Origin: Sphingopyxis sp. OAS728
GTDB lineage: Bacteria > Pseudomonadota > Alphaproteobacteria > Sphingomonadales > Sphingomonadaceae
NCBI RefSeq assembly: GCF_014873485.1
Contig: NZ_JADBDT010000001.1
Span: forward strand, 3,038,001-3,102,000
Direction of reading: 5' to 3'
Length of the DNA stretch: 64,000 nucleotides
In this document: in pieces, positions 18,359-27,215 of the stretch
Position numbering within the stretch: the stretch's first letter is position 1
Layout of the letters: every line of letters starts with the position of its first letter
Notes under the pieces: model-generated
Database searches by the model: none
Told to the model about the DNA's origin: nothing
Seen by the model: only the letters and a program-made list of their open reading frames with translations
Position numbers and translations under genes: made by a program

Positions 18359-21163
18359 TTAGAACTTGCCGCGCAGGGTCACGCCATAGGTCCGCGGTTC
18401 GGCGAGGAACTGCGAGAAAATCTGGCGACCGCCCGGATATTGCGGGTCGGCAAAAGCGGTCGTCGCCGACGTGCCGCCTTCCTGGAAGGGCGAGTTGAAC
18501 GCGACCTGGGCATATTGCTTATTGAAGATATTCTGGCCCCAGAATTCGATGCCCCATTTCTCGTCGGGGCCGCGAATGCCGATACGTGCGTTGAACAGCG
18601 CATAGCCATTCTGTTCCTTTTGCGGGAACAGGTCCGACCCGGTGTTGTAATCGCTGGTCATGCGGCCATCGATATAGACGAGGCCGGTCAGGCCGCTGCT
18701 GCCGATATCGGGGGTCCAGGCGACGCTGCCGGTCGCGACCAGTTCGGGCGCGTTCGACAGATTGTTGCCCGGCAACAGGCGCAGCGCCTGGTCGAGCGGG
18801 GCCCCCGAATTGTTCCCCACCAACTGGCCGCGATATTTCGTGCTGGCATAGGTCAGGCCCGCCGTCATGCGGAAGCTGCGCGCCGGGACGAGCGAAGCTT
18901 CGAGTTCGAAGCCTTCCGAGCGGACGCCGTGGCTGACGTCGTCGCTGGGGCAGGCGCCGGTGGTCGCCGCCGCGGCATTGAAGTTCGGCGCGCCGGTGAA
19001 CTTGCTCTGGTCGCGATCGCCGCCGTTCAGGTCGCTGTCGCACCCGTTGATATTCTGGACCAGAAACACCGTGCCGTTGAACGTGTTGAGCTGGAAGCTC
19101 GAGAAATCCGACCGGAAGAGCGTCAGGCCGAGGCCGAACGGACCGGTCGAATATTTGGCCCCGATTTCATAGCTGTCGACCTTTTCGGGGTCGAACTGCA
19201 GCGCGCCGACCAACGCCTGCGCTCCGCCCGGCGTCGCCGCGAAGGGCAGGATCGGCGATTTCAGCGCCGAGCGGTCGAGGTTGAACCCGCCCGCCTTGTA
19301 ACCGCGCGAATAGCTCGCATAGACCATCAGGTCGTCGACCGGCTTGTACGACAGGATCGCGGTGCCGGTCCATTCGTCCTCGCTGCGCTTGTCGTTGATC
19401 GACACATTGTTGAGCTCGGCGGTCGAATTGCCCTGACAGCCCAGCCCGATCAGGCCGCCGGCAACAGCGCGGATCGTGGCATTCGGGCTCTGCAGATCGT
19501 CGAGCAACCGGCCCTGGATCACCTGACAGGCCGTGTTGTCGTTGGTGAAAGTCGCCGAGAACTTCTTCTTGTCGTTCGTGTAACGGACGCCGAAGGTGAA
19601 ATCGAGCTTGTCGGTGATGTGGAAGATATTGTGCGTGAACAGCGCCCAGTTCTTGCCATTCTGACGATAGACGTCGTTGATGCTGCCCTTGTCGCTGATC
19701 CCGTCGAGCGCCGTCAGGCTCGCGACGATGTCGGGGCCCGAAGCGCCGAAGGCGCCGAGCAGCGTTGCCGGGCCCACGCCCGGAATGATGCACGACGGGT
19801 TGGTCGGCGAATAGAGGCCGGAGAGCGCCGTGCCAGTGATCAGGCGGCAGGCGGCGAAGCGGCCATATTGTGTGCCGAAACGAAGATTGTCGCGGACGCG
19901 CAGCTTTTCGTTGGCGTAGAAGCCGCCGACGAGCCAGTCGAGCTTGCCGTCGAACGCTTCACCCTGCAGCCGCAGTTCCTGCGTGAAGGTGTGGAACTGG
20001 CGATAGGCATCGGCGTCGGGGGCACGATAAAGGATATCGACCGTGCCATAATCGACGTCGCCTGCCTGACCCGACCGATATTCGCGATACGCGGTGATTG
20101 AGGTGAGCGTCGCGCCGCCGAAGTCATAGTCGATCTGGCCCGAGAAGCCGTAATCCTTGGTCTTGCCCGCGAAGCTGCGCCCGGGTGAGACCGAAATGTC
20201 GCGGCTATAGCCCTGATTGAAGGCGCCGACCGACTGGCCGAGGTCGCGCAACACGTTGATGATGTTGTTCGACGTCGCGGTCGCGCCCGCGCCGACGGCC
20301 GTCGGCGTGTTGAGATTGCCGATATATTGGTTGACTGACGGCCCGACATAGGTCGCCGCGCAGCATTCCTCGTTGCGATAGGTATAGTCGGCGATCAGGC
20401 GCACCGACAGCGCGTCGGTCGGCTCGAACAGCAATTGCCCGCGCAGGAAATAACGGTCGCGGTTGTTGATGTCGCGGTCGTTCGCCGTGTCGTTGTAGAA
20501 ACCGTCGCGCTTGACCCACACGCCGTCGAGGCGCGCGGCGATCGTGTCGGTGATCGGGCCGGTGACACTGCCGCCGAGGCGCCAATAATCATAGTTGCCA
20601 TAGGTGACTTCACCCGTGGCGCCGAAGTTGAAATCGGGCTTTTTCGAATAAATGCTGATCAGGCCCGCCGAAGAGTTGCGGCCGCCGAGCGTGCCCTGCG
20701 GGCCGCGCTGGACTTCGATGCGGTCGATTTCGCCCAGCTCGTTGAGGCCGATACCCGAACGCGAGCGATAGACGCCGTCGATGAAGACCGGGACCGAGCT
20801 TTCGAGGCCGGGGTTGTCGCCGACGGTGCCGATGCCGCGAATACGCGCCGAGCCGTTCGCTTCCGAGCCGGTCGACGAGACGAGTAGCGACGGCGCGACC
20901 TGGTTCAGCTGGCGGATGTCGTTCGCGCCGCTGTTCTGCAGCGTTTCGGCGCTGACCGCCGAGATGGCGACCGGCACGTCGGACAGAAGCTGGGCGCGGC
21001 CCTGCGCGGTCACGATGATCGGGGTGTTATCGCTGTCGTCGGTCGCGGTGTCGGCGGGCGCATCTTGCGCGAAGGCCGGTACCGATACCGCAGCGATGGC
21101 AAGCGATACGCCGAGCGCGCTGGTGCGCATGAATCGGGCAGCACGAAGGGAAGATGATTTCAT
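18359..21163 (-). CDS. TonB-dependent receptor, second of a tandem pair
   Basis: 934 residues from an ATG with AGAGGAG upstream. Signal peptide ends near residue 32 (VPAFAQ). The TonB box region reads NTPIIVTAQG. The plug contains ARIRGIGTVGDNPG and RGPQGTLGGRNSSAG; the barrel contains SRGYKAGGFNLDRSALK and ends in YGVTLRGKF. The close match to the neighbouring receptor across plug, barrel and leader (both use a GAGAGGAG ribosome-binding site) points to a tandem duplication followed by divergence. A Cys-Cys pair in the early barrel (EECCAA here, ENCCGG there) is shared. The ligand is unknown. Confidence 0.93.
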   Translation of the reverse strand: MKSSSLRAARFMRTSALGVSLAIAAVSVPAFAQDAPADTATDDSDNTPIIVTAQGRAQLLSDVPVAISAVSAETLQNSGANDIRQLNQVAPSLLVSSTGSEANGSARIRGIGTVGDNPGLESSVPVFIDGVYRSRSGIGLNELGEIDRIEVQRGPQGTLGGRNSSAGLISIYSKKPDFNFGATGEVTYGNYDYWRLGGSVTGPITDTIAARLDGVWVKRDGFYNDTANDRDINNRDRYFLRGQLLFEPTDALSVRLIADYTYRNEECCAATYVGPSVNQYIGNLNTPTAVGAGATATSNNIINVLRDLGQSVGAFNQGYSRDISVSPGRSFAGKTKDYGFSGQIDYDFGGATLTSITAYREYRSGQAGDVDYGTVDILYRAPDADAYRQFHTFTQELRLQGEAFDGKLDWLVGGFYANEKLRVRDNLRFGTQYGRFAACRLITGTALSGLYSPTNPSCIIPGVGPATLLGAFGASGPDIVASLTALDGISDKGSINDVYRQNGKNWALFTHNIFHITDKLDFTFGVRYTNDKKKFSATFTNDNTACQVIQGRLLDDLQSPNATIRAVAGGLIGLGCQGNSTAELNNVSINDKRSEDEWTGTAILSYKPVDDLMVYASYSRGYKAGGFNLDRSALKSPILPFAATPGGAQALVGALQFDPEKVDSYEIGAKYSTGPFGLGLTLFRSDFSSFQLNTFNGTVFLVQNINGCDSDLNGGDRDQSKFTGAPNFNAAAATTGACPSDDVSHGVRSEGFELEASLVPARSFRMTAGLTYASTKYRGQLVGNNSGAPLDQALRLLPGNNLSNAPELVATGSVAWTPDIGSSGLTGLVYIDGRMTSDYNTGSDLFPQKEQNGYALFNARIGIRGPDEKWGIEFWGQNIFNKQYAQVAFNSPFQEGGTSATTAFADPQYPGGRQIFSQFLAEPRTYGVTLRGKF

Positions 21164-21315
21164 ATCGGGCACTCCTCTCAACATTTATTTATTTTTGTTG
21201 CGGGCGGAGCATAACTCAATTGCGCGGCCGATCCAGCCGGAGGCACGTATTACCGTCGTTTTTGGCTGGGTGATGCTTTTTGGCCACAGCCGGAAAAGCG
21301 CCTATTCGGCGGGGC

Positions 21316-22038
21316 TTAGCGTCGGCCGGCGGCGACTGCGCGGCTTGCCGTAGCGTCATCGGCCGGCCGGCCGGGGCAGGGGAAGCGAAGATGTCGGCCG
21401 CGCGCGACGAGCATCGCTTCATAGGAACCGGAAAAATTTGCGGCGATTACGGGGTCTTCGGCTGCCAATCCCCCGGTGAGCGCGCCGAATGCCGGGAGGA
21501 TCAAGCGGCGTGCATCGCCCGCGAAGCAGGGGCGCGACACATGTCGTCCGCGAATGTTGAGCCGCAGCTTCGGATGAAAATGCCCCGAAATTTCGGGGCG
21601 TGTTTCCCGGGCAAGGCTCTGGTGGCGAAAGACGATGCCGTCGACGACCAGCTCGTCGGCGACCTCGCCGCCCCAGGCGCCGCCGGTCAGCCCGTCGTGA
21701 TTGCCGGCGATCCACAGCAGCTTGGCCGACGCGGCCTGTCCGTTCAGGCGTTCGGCCACCGCAGGCACGATCCGCTCCGCCGCGTCGCGGTCGTGAAAAC
21801 TGTCGCCGAGGCACCAGATTGCGCGCGCGCCGGTTTCGGCCGCGAGCGCCGCGAGCCGGTCGAGCGTGTCGTGGCTGTCATAGGGCGGCAAGGGCTGGCC
21901 GAGCGCCGCATACCAACTTGCTTTCTCGAGGTGCAGGTCGGCGACGATCAGCGCGCCGTGGCGCGGCCAGAACAGCGCTCGGTCCGCCAGCATGTGGAAT
22001 TGCTGGCCCGCAAAATCGAAATTGACGGCGGCGGACAT
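21316..22038 (-). CDS. pdeM: Ligase-associated DNA damage response endonuclease PdeM
   Basis: 240 residues. All metallophosphoesterase motifs are visible: VADLHLEK (DxH), CLGDSFHD (GDxxxD), AGNHDG (GNHD) and SGHFHPK (GHxH). PdeM proteins are found beside a bacterial ATP-dependent DNA ligase, a DEXH helicase and an exonuclease in a predicted DNA-repair cluster. Here the helicase lies two genes upstream on the same strand, with a protease gene between. ATG 22038 begins the conserved domain; the open frame upstream is unrelated sequence. Confidence 0.88.
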   Translation of the reverse strand: MSAAVNFDFAGQQFHMLADRALFWPRHGALIVADLHLEKASWYAALGQPLPPYDSHDTLDRLAALAAETGARAIWCLGDSFHDRDAAERIVPAVAERLNGQAASAKLLWIAGNHDGLTGGAWGGEVADELVVDGIVFRHQSLARETRPEISGHFHPKLRLNIRGRHVSRPCFAGDARRLILPAFGALTGGLAAEDPVIAANFSGSYEAMLVARGRHLRFPCPGRPADDATASRAVAAGRR

Positions 22039-22078
22039 CCGCCCGCTATGGCGGCGCGGCTCGCCCGCCGCAAGCGTC

Positions 22079-23107
22079 CTAACCCCGCGGCGCCATATTC
22101 GCGGCGAAGCGCAACTTGGGCATATGGCTGACTTCGTCGGGCAGGTCGAACACGACGCGCTTGTTCGGGAAATCGATCTCGACCCGGTCGAACAGCGCGA
22201 GGCTGTCCATGCCGAGCAGCAACGCGGGGCGTTCGTGGAGGCCAAGTGCGCGGAACGCTTGGCCGTCGGCAAAGGCCACGGGCAGGTCGTTGACGTCCAT
22301 GCCGTTGATGACGATGCGCTTGATCGCGCTGCGCAGCGCGGGGACGTCTTCGCCGGTCACGGCCGCGAGCGTCGTCGGGACGAACGGAAGGCGGTTGGCG
22401 CGCTTGCCCGCGACCAGCCGCTGCAACGCCATATTGCCGACGCTCGTCTGCGCGCCGGTGTCGACGATCACGTCGATTCGCTTGCCGTTCAGCCGCGCGT
22501 CGGACAGGATCAACCGCCCCGCCGAATTGCGCGCGGTGACGACGATTGCGTCATCGTCCCTGATCAGCGGCGTCGCGCGGCGCCGCGTTTCCAGAATCTG
22601 CATCGTCTCCTTGCGGAAATCGATCAGGACGCGGCGCTCTTCGAGCATGTCGACCCCGATCAGCCCCGCCGCGCCGATATGTCGGCCGAAAAAGGCGGGC
22701 GCATCGACGGCGGCGAGGTGCAGCTTTTGCATCTGGAGCGCCGCGACACGGTAGCTCGGCACCATCGTCGAGCCGCCGATCGTTGCCAGCCTGAGCTTTT
22801 CGCCCTGCACCAGTCCCAGTCGCTCGGCGAGCTCGCGCGCGATGACCGTGCGCTCGGCGCCGGTGTCGACAAGGAAGGAAAAGGGACCTTTCCCGCCGAC
22901 CATCACCTTCACCGACATGCGCCGCGATGCATCGAGATCGAAGGGCTCGATAAAGGGAACGAGCGTAACCGGCGGGGCGACGGTCTCGCCGGGCGGGGTG
23001 GAGGCTGCAGGAACAGGCGGATCGGCCGGAGCCGGCGTCGCCCCGATCAAGGCCGGGGCGGCGAGCAGCAGCGCCAAAAGGACGGACCGCTTCGAAGCAT
23101 GGGTCAT
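22079..23107 (-). CDS. Exported retropepsin-like aspartic protease with two catalytic lobes
   Basis: 342 residues from ATG 23107; ATGs at 23116 and further upstream are alternatives. Signal peptide to about residue 25 (LLALLLAAPALIGATPAPA). Two aspartic-protease motifs are present: FLVDTGAERTVI near residue 80 and VIVDTGAQTSVG near residue 215. Each DTGA is followed by a LIGVDML- or LLGMDSL-type strand, as in single-chain pepsin-like proteins made of two retropepsin lobes. The protein should act in the periplasm. It lies between the ligase-associated helicase (69-bp gap) and pdeM (40-bp gap) on the same strand, so the three are probably co-transcribed although the cell compartments differ. 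Confidence 0.82.
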   Translation of the reverse strand: MTHASKRSVLLALLLAAPALIGATPAPADPPVPAASTPPGETVAPPVTLVPFIEPFDLDASRRMSVKVMVGGKGPFSFLVDTGAERTVIARELAERLGLVQGEKLRLATIGGSTMVPSYRVAALQMQKLHLAAVDAPAFFGRHIGAAGLIGVDMLEERRVLIDFRKETMQILETRRRATPLIRDDDAIVVTARNSAGRLILSDARLNGKRIDVIVDTGAQTSVGNMALQRLVAGKRANRLPFVPTTLAAVTGEDVPALRSAIKRIVINGMDVNDLPVAFADGQAFRALGLHERPALLLGMDSLALFDRVEIDFPNKRVVFDLPDEVSHMPKLRFAANMAPRG

Positions 23108-23176
23108 CGCTGGCATCCTCTGTATATCTTGGCGCAATCTACGCCTCATCGGGCGTCGCAGCAAGCGAAACGCCGG

Positions 23177-25588
23177 TCACTCGTCGAGGTGCATCGCCTG
23201 TTCGGCGAGAGTATCGGCCAATTCGCCGAGTAGCATGTCGTCGAGATCCGAGGCGGCGACGTTTTCGCGCCCGATCAACACCAGCACCGGGATGGCGAGC
23301 GGGCTGATGCGCGGTAGGGATTGGTGCACCATCGTTCCGGCGGCGCGATCGAGCAGGTCGCCGAGCCGCGCGACGTCGGTCAGCCGCTCGCGCGCGTCGG
23401 CCCAGGCCGCCTCGAGCAACAGATGATCGGGCTCATATTTGCGCAGCACGTCGAAAATCAGGTCGGTCGAAAAGGTCACCTGCTTGCCCGTCTTGCGCTT
23501 GCCGGGGTGCTGACGCTCGATCAGCCCCCCGATCACCGCGACCTCACGAAAGGCGCGCTTCAAAAGGTGCGAATTCTCGACCCATTCGACGAACTCGTCC
23601 GACAATATCTCGGCGTCGAACAGCGTTTCGGGATTGGTGACGGGCTTGAGCGACCAGATCGCCAGCGCATAGTCGGACGCGACGAAGCCCAGCGGCTGCA
23701 TCCCCGCACGCTCCATACGCTTGGTGATCAGCATGCCGAGCGACTGGTGCGCGTTCCATCCCTCGAAGGGATATGCGACGAGATAATGATGGCCTTCGTG
23801 CGGGAAAGTCTCGACCAGCAGCTCGCCGGGGCGCGGCAGCACCGACCGCAACTGCTGCATTTCCAGCCAGAAGCGCACATCCTCGGGAAAACGCTGCCAG
23901 CTTTCCGGATCGGCGAGGAAACCGCGCACGCGGTCGGCGAGCCGCGTCGTCAGCGCCATGCGCGCGCCGACATAGGATGGGATGCGCGCGGGGCGCGTTG
24001 TCGCGCGCACGATCAGGTCGGTGTCGCGGATGCTTTCGACCTCGAGGCTGAGCCCCGCGAAGGCAAAGGTGTCGCCCGTCACCAATGTGCTCGCGAAATA
24101 TTCCTCGACCGTGCCGAGCCGCCGCCCGTTCTTGAAGCGCACGTCGAGTGTCGGGGCATCGACGATGATCCCCGCGTTCAGCCGGTGCTGCGCCGCGAAC
24201 TTCGGATGCGCGATCCGCCATCCACCCTGCCCGTCGGGGGCGAGACGGCGGAAGCGGTCATAGCTTTTGAGCGCATAGCCGCCGTCGCGCACGAACCCGA
24301 GCAGTCGGGCAAAGGTCTCGGCGTCGATCCATTGGTAGGGCGCGGCGCTGCGGATTTCCGCAAGCAGGGCCTCCTCGCGGAACGGCGCCGCGCAGGCGAG
24401 CGCCATCACATGCTGCGCGAGCACGTCGAGCGCGCCGGGGCGGAAGCGGTCGGCGTCGCGCTCGCCCGCATCGACGGCGTCAAGCGCCGCCTGCGCCTCC
24501 AGATATTCGAAGCGGTTGCCCGGCACGATCAGCGCCTTGCTCGGCTCGTCGAGCCGGTGGTTCGCGCGCCCGATCCGCTGGAGCAGCCGCGACGATCCCT
24601 TGGGCGCGCCCATCTGGATCACGCAATCGACATCGCCCCAGTCGAGCCCGAGGTCGAGGCTCGATGTGGCGACAAGCGCGCGCAGCCGCCCTTCGGCCAT
24701 CGCCGCTTCGGCGCGTTGGCGCGCCTCGCGGTCGAGGCTGCCGTGGTGGATCGCGATCGGCAGGCCGAGATCGTTGACCTTCCACAGCTCCTGAAAGATC
24801 AACTCGGCAAGCCCGCGCGTGTTGCAGAAGATGATCGTCGTGCGGTTCGCCGCGACCACCTCCATCACCTGATGCACGGCATAGCGCCCCGAATGCCCCG
24901 CCCAGGGTACCGCGCCTTCGGGCAGCAAAATCTCGATATCGGGATCGGCGCCCGCCTCGCCCTCGACCAATGTCACCGCGCGCGCATCGGCGTCGGGCGC
25001 GAGCCAGCCGGCATATTGCACCGGATCGGCGATGGTCGCCGACAGCCCGACGCGGCGCAGCGCCGGCGCGATCGCCTGCAGCCGCGCCATCGCGAGGCTC
25101 AGCAAATCGCCGCGCTTGCCCGGTGCAAATGCGTGAATTTCATCGATCACCACGGTTTTGAGGTCGGCGAACATCGTGAAGCTGTCGGGGTAGGACAGCA
25201 ATAGCGACAGCGATTCGGGCGTGGTCAGCAAGATGTTCGGCGGCCGGCTCCGCTGCCGCGCCTTCTTGTCCGAACTGGTATCGCCGCTGCGGCTCTCGAC
25301 GCTGATGTCGAGCCCCATCTCGGCGATCGGGCCGAGGAGGTTGCGCTCGACGTCGGCCGCGAGCGCCTTCAGCGGCGACACATAGAGCGTGTGCAACCGG
25401 TCCGAAGGGTATTCGGCGAGATCGACAAGGCTCGGCAGGAACCCGGAGAGCGTCTTGCCCGCGCCCGTTGCCGCGACGAGCAAGGCATGTTCGCCGCGCT
25501 GCCCCGCCGCCAGCATATCGGCCTGATGCCGCCTGAGACGCCACCCGCGCGCGGCGAACCAGTCGGCAAAGGGGGCGGGGAGGGACAT
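23177..25588 (-). CDS. Ligase-associated DEXH-box DNA helicase (Lhr-like)
   Basis: 803 residues. Helicase motifs in order: ATGAGKT (Walker A), SPLKALAADV (Ia), TTPESLSLLL, VIDEIHAF (DEIH box), SATIADP (III), FCNTRGLAE (IV), ATSSLDLGLDWG (V) and QRIGRANHR (VI). A long C-terminal Lhr-type extension follows. This architecture fits the helicase subfamily associated with an ATP-dependent DNA ligase and PdeM in predicted DNA repair. No ligase or exonuclease partner lies in this window; upstream there are palindromic repeats and then an unrelated operon. Confidence 0.92.
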   Translation of the reverse strand: MSLPAPFADWFAARGWRLRRHQADMLAAGQRGEHALLVAATGAGKTLSGFLPSLVDLAEYPSDRLHTLYVSPLKALAADVERNLLGPIAEMGLDISVESRSGDTSSDKKARQRSRPPNILLTTPESLSLLLSYPDSFTMFADLKTVVIDEIHAFAPGKRGDLLSLAMARLQAIAPALRRVGLSATIADPVQYAGWLAPDADARAVTLVEGEAGADPDIEILLPEGAVPWAGHSGRYAVHQVMEVVAANRTTIIFCNTRGLAELIFQELWKVNDLGLPIAIHHGSLDREARQRAEAAMAEGRLRALVATSSLDLGLDWGDVDCVIQMGAPKGSSRLLQRIGRANHRLDEPSKALIVPGNRFEYLEAQAALDAVDAGERDADRFRPGALDVLAQHVMALACAAPFREEALLAEIRSAAPYQWIDAETFARLLGFVRDGGYALKSYDRFRRLAPDGQGGWRIAHPKFAAQHRLNAGIIVDAPTLDVRFKNGRRLGTVEEYFASTLVTGDTFAFAGLSLEVESIRDTDLIVRATTRPARIPSYVGARMALTTRLADRVRGFLADPESWQRFPEDVRFWLEMQQLRSVLPRPGELLVETFPHEGHHYLVAYPFEGWNAHQSLGMLITKRMERAGMQPLGFVASDYALAIWSLKPVTNPETLFDAEILSDEFVEWVENSHLLKRAFREVAVIGGLIERQHPGKRKTGKQVTFSTDLIFDVLRKYEPDHLLLEAAWADARERLTDVARLGDLLDRAAGTMVHQSLPRISPLAIPVLVLIGRENVAASDLDDMLLGELADTLAEQAMHLDE

Positions 25589-25671
25589 ACAGTCAATTTG
25601 GGGCGCGGGCGGTGCGCACGCAATGTTTCTCTGATCGTCGGCTTTCGACCGGAAGCTGACCTATCCTGCAT

Positions 25672-25762
25672 CGTCACCCCGGACTTGATCCGGGGTCCCG
25701 CTTGAGATCGAAGGCAATGGATGCGTCAAAAAGCGGGATCCCGGATCAAGTCCGGGATGACG
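25672..25762. repeat. Palindromic repeat, copy 1 (32-bp inverted arms)
   Basis: Arms 25672-25703 and 25731-25762 are near-perfect reverse complements. They contain CCCCGGACTTGATCCGGGG and CCCGGATCAAGTCCGGG cores, flanked by CGTCA and CCCGCTT. The 27-base centre differs from the centre of the second copy at 32097. The core is a common intergenic element of alphaproteobacteria; in transcripts it would fold into a long hairpin. Confidence 0.88.
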
Positions 25763-25788
25763 TAGGGAGAGGAGCAGCCAATAGAGTT

Positions 25789-25859
25789 GTGAACCCCGGC
25801 GAAAGCCGGGGCCTAGTTGCGCCGTAGGGAGATGGGCCCCGGCCTTCGCCGGGGTTCAC
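25789..25859. repeat. Second palindromic repeat type (25-bp inverted arms)
   Basis: Arms 25789-25813 and 25835-25859 are reverse complements with one mismatch; each begins or ends with GTGAACCCCGGC or its complement. The family differs from the GGACTTGATCC repeat next to it, and each arm is itself a short hairpin (CCCCGGC GAAA GCCGGGG). Only one copy was noticed in the window. Confidence 0.82.
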
Positions 25860-25904
25860 ATATGAGCAGCGGACGTCCGCTCTCCACCCCAAACTGGCCT
25901 TCCT

Positions 25905-26372
25905 TCAAAGCCCCGCCGCCATCCCCTTCAGCAACCCTCGCCAATGCTCTCCCAGCCGCCGCTGGAACAGCATCAATTCGAAGCCGTGCCGCGCAACATG
26001 TTTCTGCGGGATGGCATCCCAGCCGCGATGCTCGACCGTCACGCGCGTCTCGGCGCCCACCGCCTCGAAACGCACATCGACCTCGGTCGTCTGTTCGGGC
26101 TTGAAGCTCGGTAGCCGCCATCCGAATGCCAGTCGCTCGCCGGGAAGCCAGTGGCGAACGGGTCCGATCTCCCACTCCTTGCCGTCGTCGAAGCGCGTGA
26201 CGAGGCGGCCGTCAGGCCCAGCGGGATCGAAACGCAGCAGCCCGTCGCCTTTTCGCGAAAACTGGAAAAGCGGGTGGCTTTTCCACCATGTGCCGATGTC
26301 GCGTGTGAAGGCGGTGAAGGCCACGTCGGGCGTTGCCGCGACGCGGAGCGCAACGATCGCCGCCGCGCTCAT
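25905..26372 (-). CDS. SRPBCC (AHSA1-like) domain protein
   Basis: 155 residues. The N-terminal AATPDVAFTAFTRDIGTWW and C-terminal HRGWDAIP..FQRRLGEHWRGLL segments match the START/AHSA1 fold, a small hydrophobic-cavity domain. The ATG overlaps the ArsR stop by four bases (ATGA). ArsR-type regulators are often coupled to AHSA1-like and glyoxalase-like proteins, as here; substrate and reaction are unknown. Last gene of a three-gene operon. Confidence 0.82.
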   Translation of the reverse strand: MSAAAIVALRVAATPDVAFTAFTRDIGTWWKSHPLFQFSRKGDGLLRFDPAGPDGRLVTRFDDGKEWEIGPVRHWLPGERLAFGWRLPSFKPEQTTEVDVRFEAVGAETRVTVEHRGWDAIPQKHVARHGFELMLFQRRLGEHWRGLLKGMAAGL

Positions 26373-26707
26373 TCCTCGCCCTCGACGCCGCTCTCGACAT
26401 GGGCCTTGAACGCGGCAAGCTGGTGCATCCACAGCGCCTCGGTCTCGGCGAGCCATCGCTTCAGACCGTCGGTTGCGCCGTCCCTGAGGCTATAGATGCG
26501 CACGCGCGCATCGAACGCCGGGTGCCCGTCCTCGACCAGCCCGCCTTCCTTGAGCGCGCGCAGGTGGCGGCTCATCGCCGGCGGCGCGAGCCCGAGTGCG
26601 CCCGCCAGCTCGCCCGCGCTGCGCGGCCGCTCACCCAGCAGCTCGACCGCGCGCCGCCGGACCGGATCGGCGAGCGCGGCGAGCGTGCGGTCGACCGCGG
26701 CGCTCAA
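26369..26707 (-). CDS. ArsR-family transcriptional regulator
   Basis: 112 residues from a TTG whose last bases overlap the stop of the upstream VOC gene (TTGA); the frame continues upstream, but only as an antisense-like shadow. Winged-helix signature: ALADPVRRRAVELLGERPRSAGELAGALGLAPPAMSRHLRALKEGGLV is the canonical ArsR segment (shown as its key blocks LADPVRRRAVELL, LAPPAMSRHLRALK). No metal-binding cysteines are visible, so it is not a classical arsenic or zinc sensor. It probably autoregulates the operon from the palindrome near 27216. Confidence 0.85.
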   Translation of the reverse strand: MSAAVDRTLAALADPVRRRAVELLGERPRSAGELAGALGLAPPAMSRHLRALKEGGLVEDGHPAFDARVRIYSLRDGATDGLKRWLAETEALWMHQLAAFKAHVESGVEGEE

Positions 26708-27177
26708 TCGTCGAGCCGCGTCTTGGTCGTGAAACCGCCCTCGGCGTCCCATTCGTCCGACGTCTTTTCCGCGACCGTCACGCCAAAGGTCCAGATATGC
26801 CCTTCGGAATCCTTCGCGCGGTAGGTGCGGTCGCCGTAGAATTGCGTTTCGGGTTCGGCGATGATGTCGGCGCCCGCTGCGCGCGCCCTCTCGCAATGCG
26901 CGTCGATATCCTCGCCCTGGCCCAGCTGGACATGCACCGTTTGCGTATTCTTTCCGCCGAGGTTCGCGGGGCTGCGGTGATCGTCGGACCATTCATTGCC
27001 GATCATGATCGACGAATGGCCATATTCCATCTCGCTGTGCGCGAGATTGCCGTCGGCATCGAGCAGCACGAAGGTCGGTTCGAACCCGAAAGCTTCCTCC
27101 AGCCAGCGGAACGCGGCTTTGGCATCCTTGTAGCAGACGGCGCTCGAAAGCCCTTTGGAACGCGGGTGGTCGGCCAT
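26704..27177 (-). CDS. VOC-family (glyoxalase/PhnB-like) protein
   Basis: 157 residues. The pattern SSAVCYKDAKAAFRWLEEAF, HSEMEYGHSSIMIG and FYGDRTYRAKDSEGHIWTFG is the standard VOC-superfamily layout of paired beta-alpha-beta-beta-beta modules, with candidate metal ligands (His, Glu). The specific reaction is unknown. GGGAG lies 9 bases before ATG 27177. It is the first gene of the VOC-ArsR-SRPBCC operon. Confidence 0.85.
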   Translation of the reverse strand: MADHPRSKGLSSAVCYKDAKAAFRWLEEAFGFEPTFVLLDADGNLAHSEMEYGHSSIMIGNEWSDDHRSPANLGGKNTQTVHVQLGQGEDIDAHCERARAAGADIIAEPETQFYGDRTYRAKDSEGHIWTFGVTVAEKTSDEWDAEGGFTTKTRLDD

Positions 27178-27215
27178 GTCTCGTCTCCCGATTCGGCTAT
27201 ATGATTTCTTCTGCA

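Larger units (their letters stand above)
25589..25904. other. 316-bp gap holding two palindromic repeats
   Basis: No credible gene is seen between the helicase start and the SRPBCC stop. The stretch is mostly filled by two inverted repeats (25672-25762 and 25789-25859) with about 26 bases between them. The helicase promoter is presumably in 25589-25671. Confidence 0.8.

Noticed and set aside
18440..20101. Plus-strand frame opposite the second TonB receptor
   Set aside because: Shadow of the receptor; no ribosome-binding site or recognisable domain.
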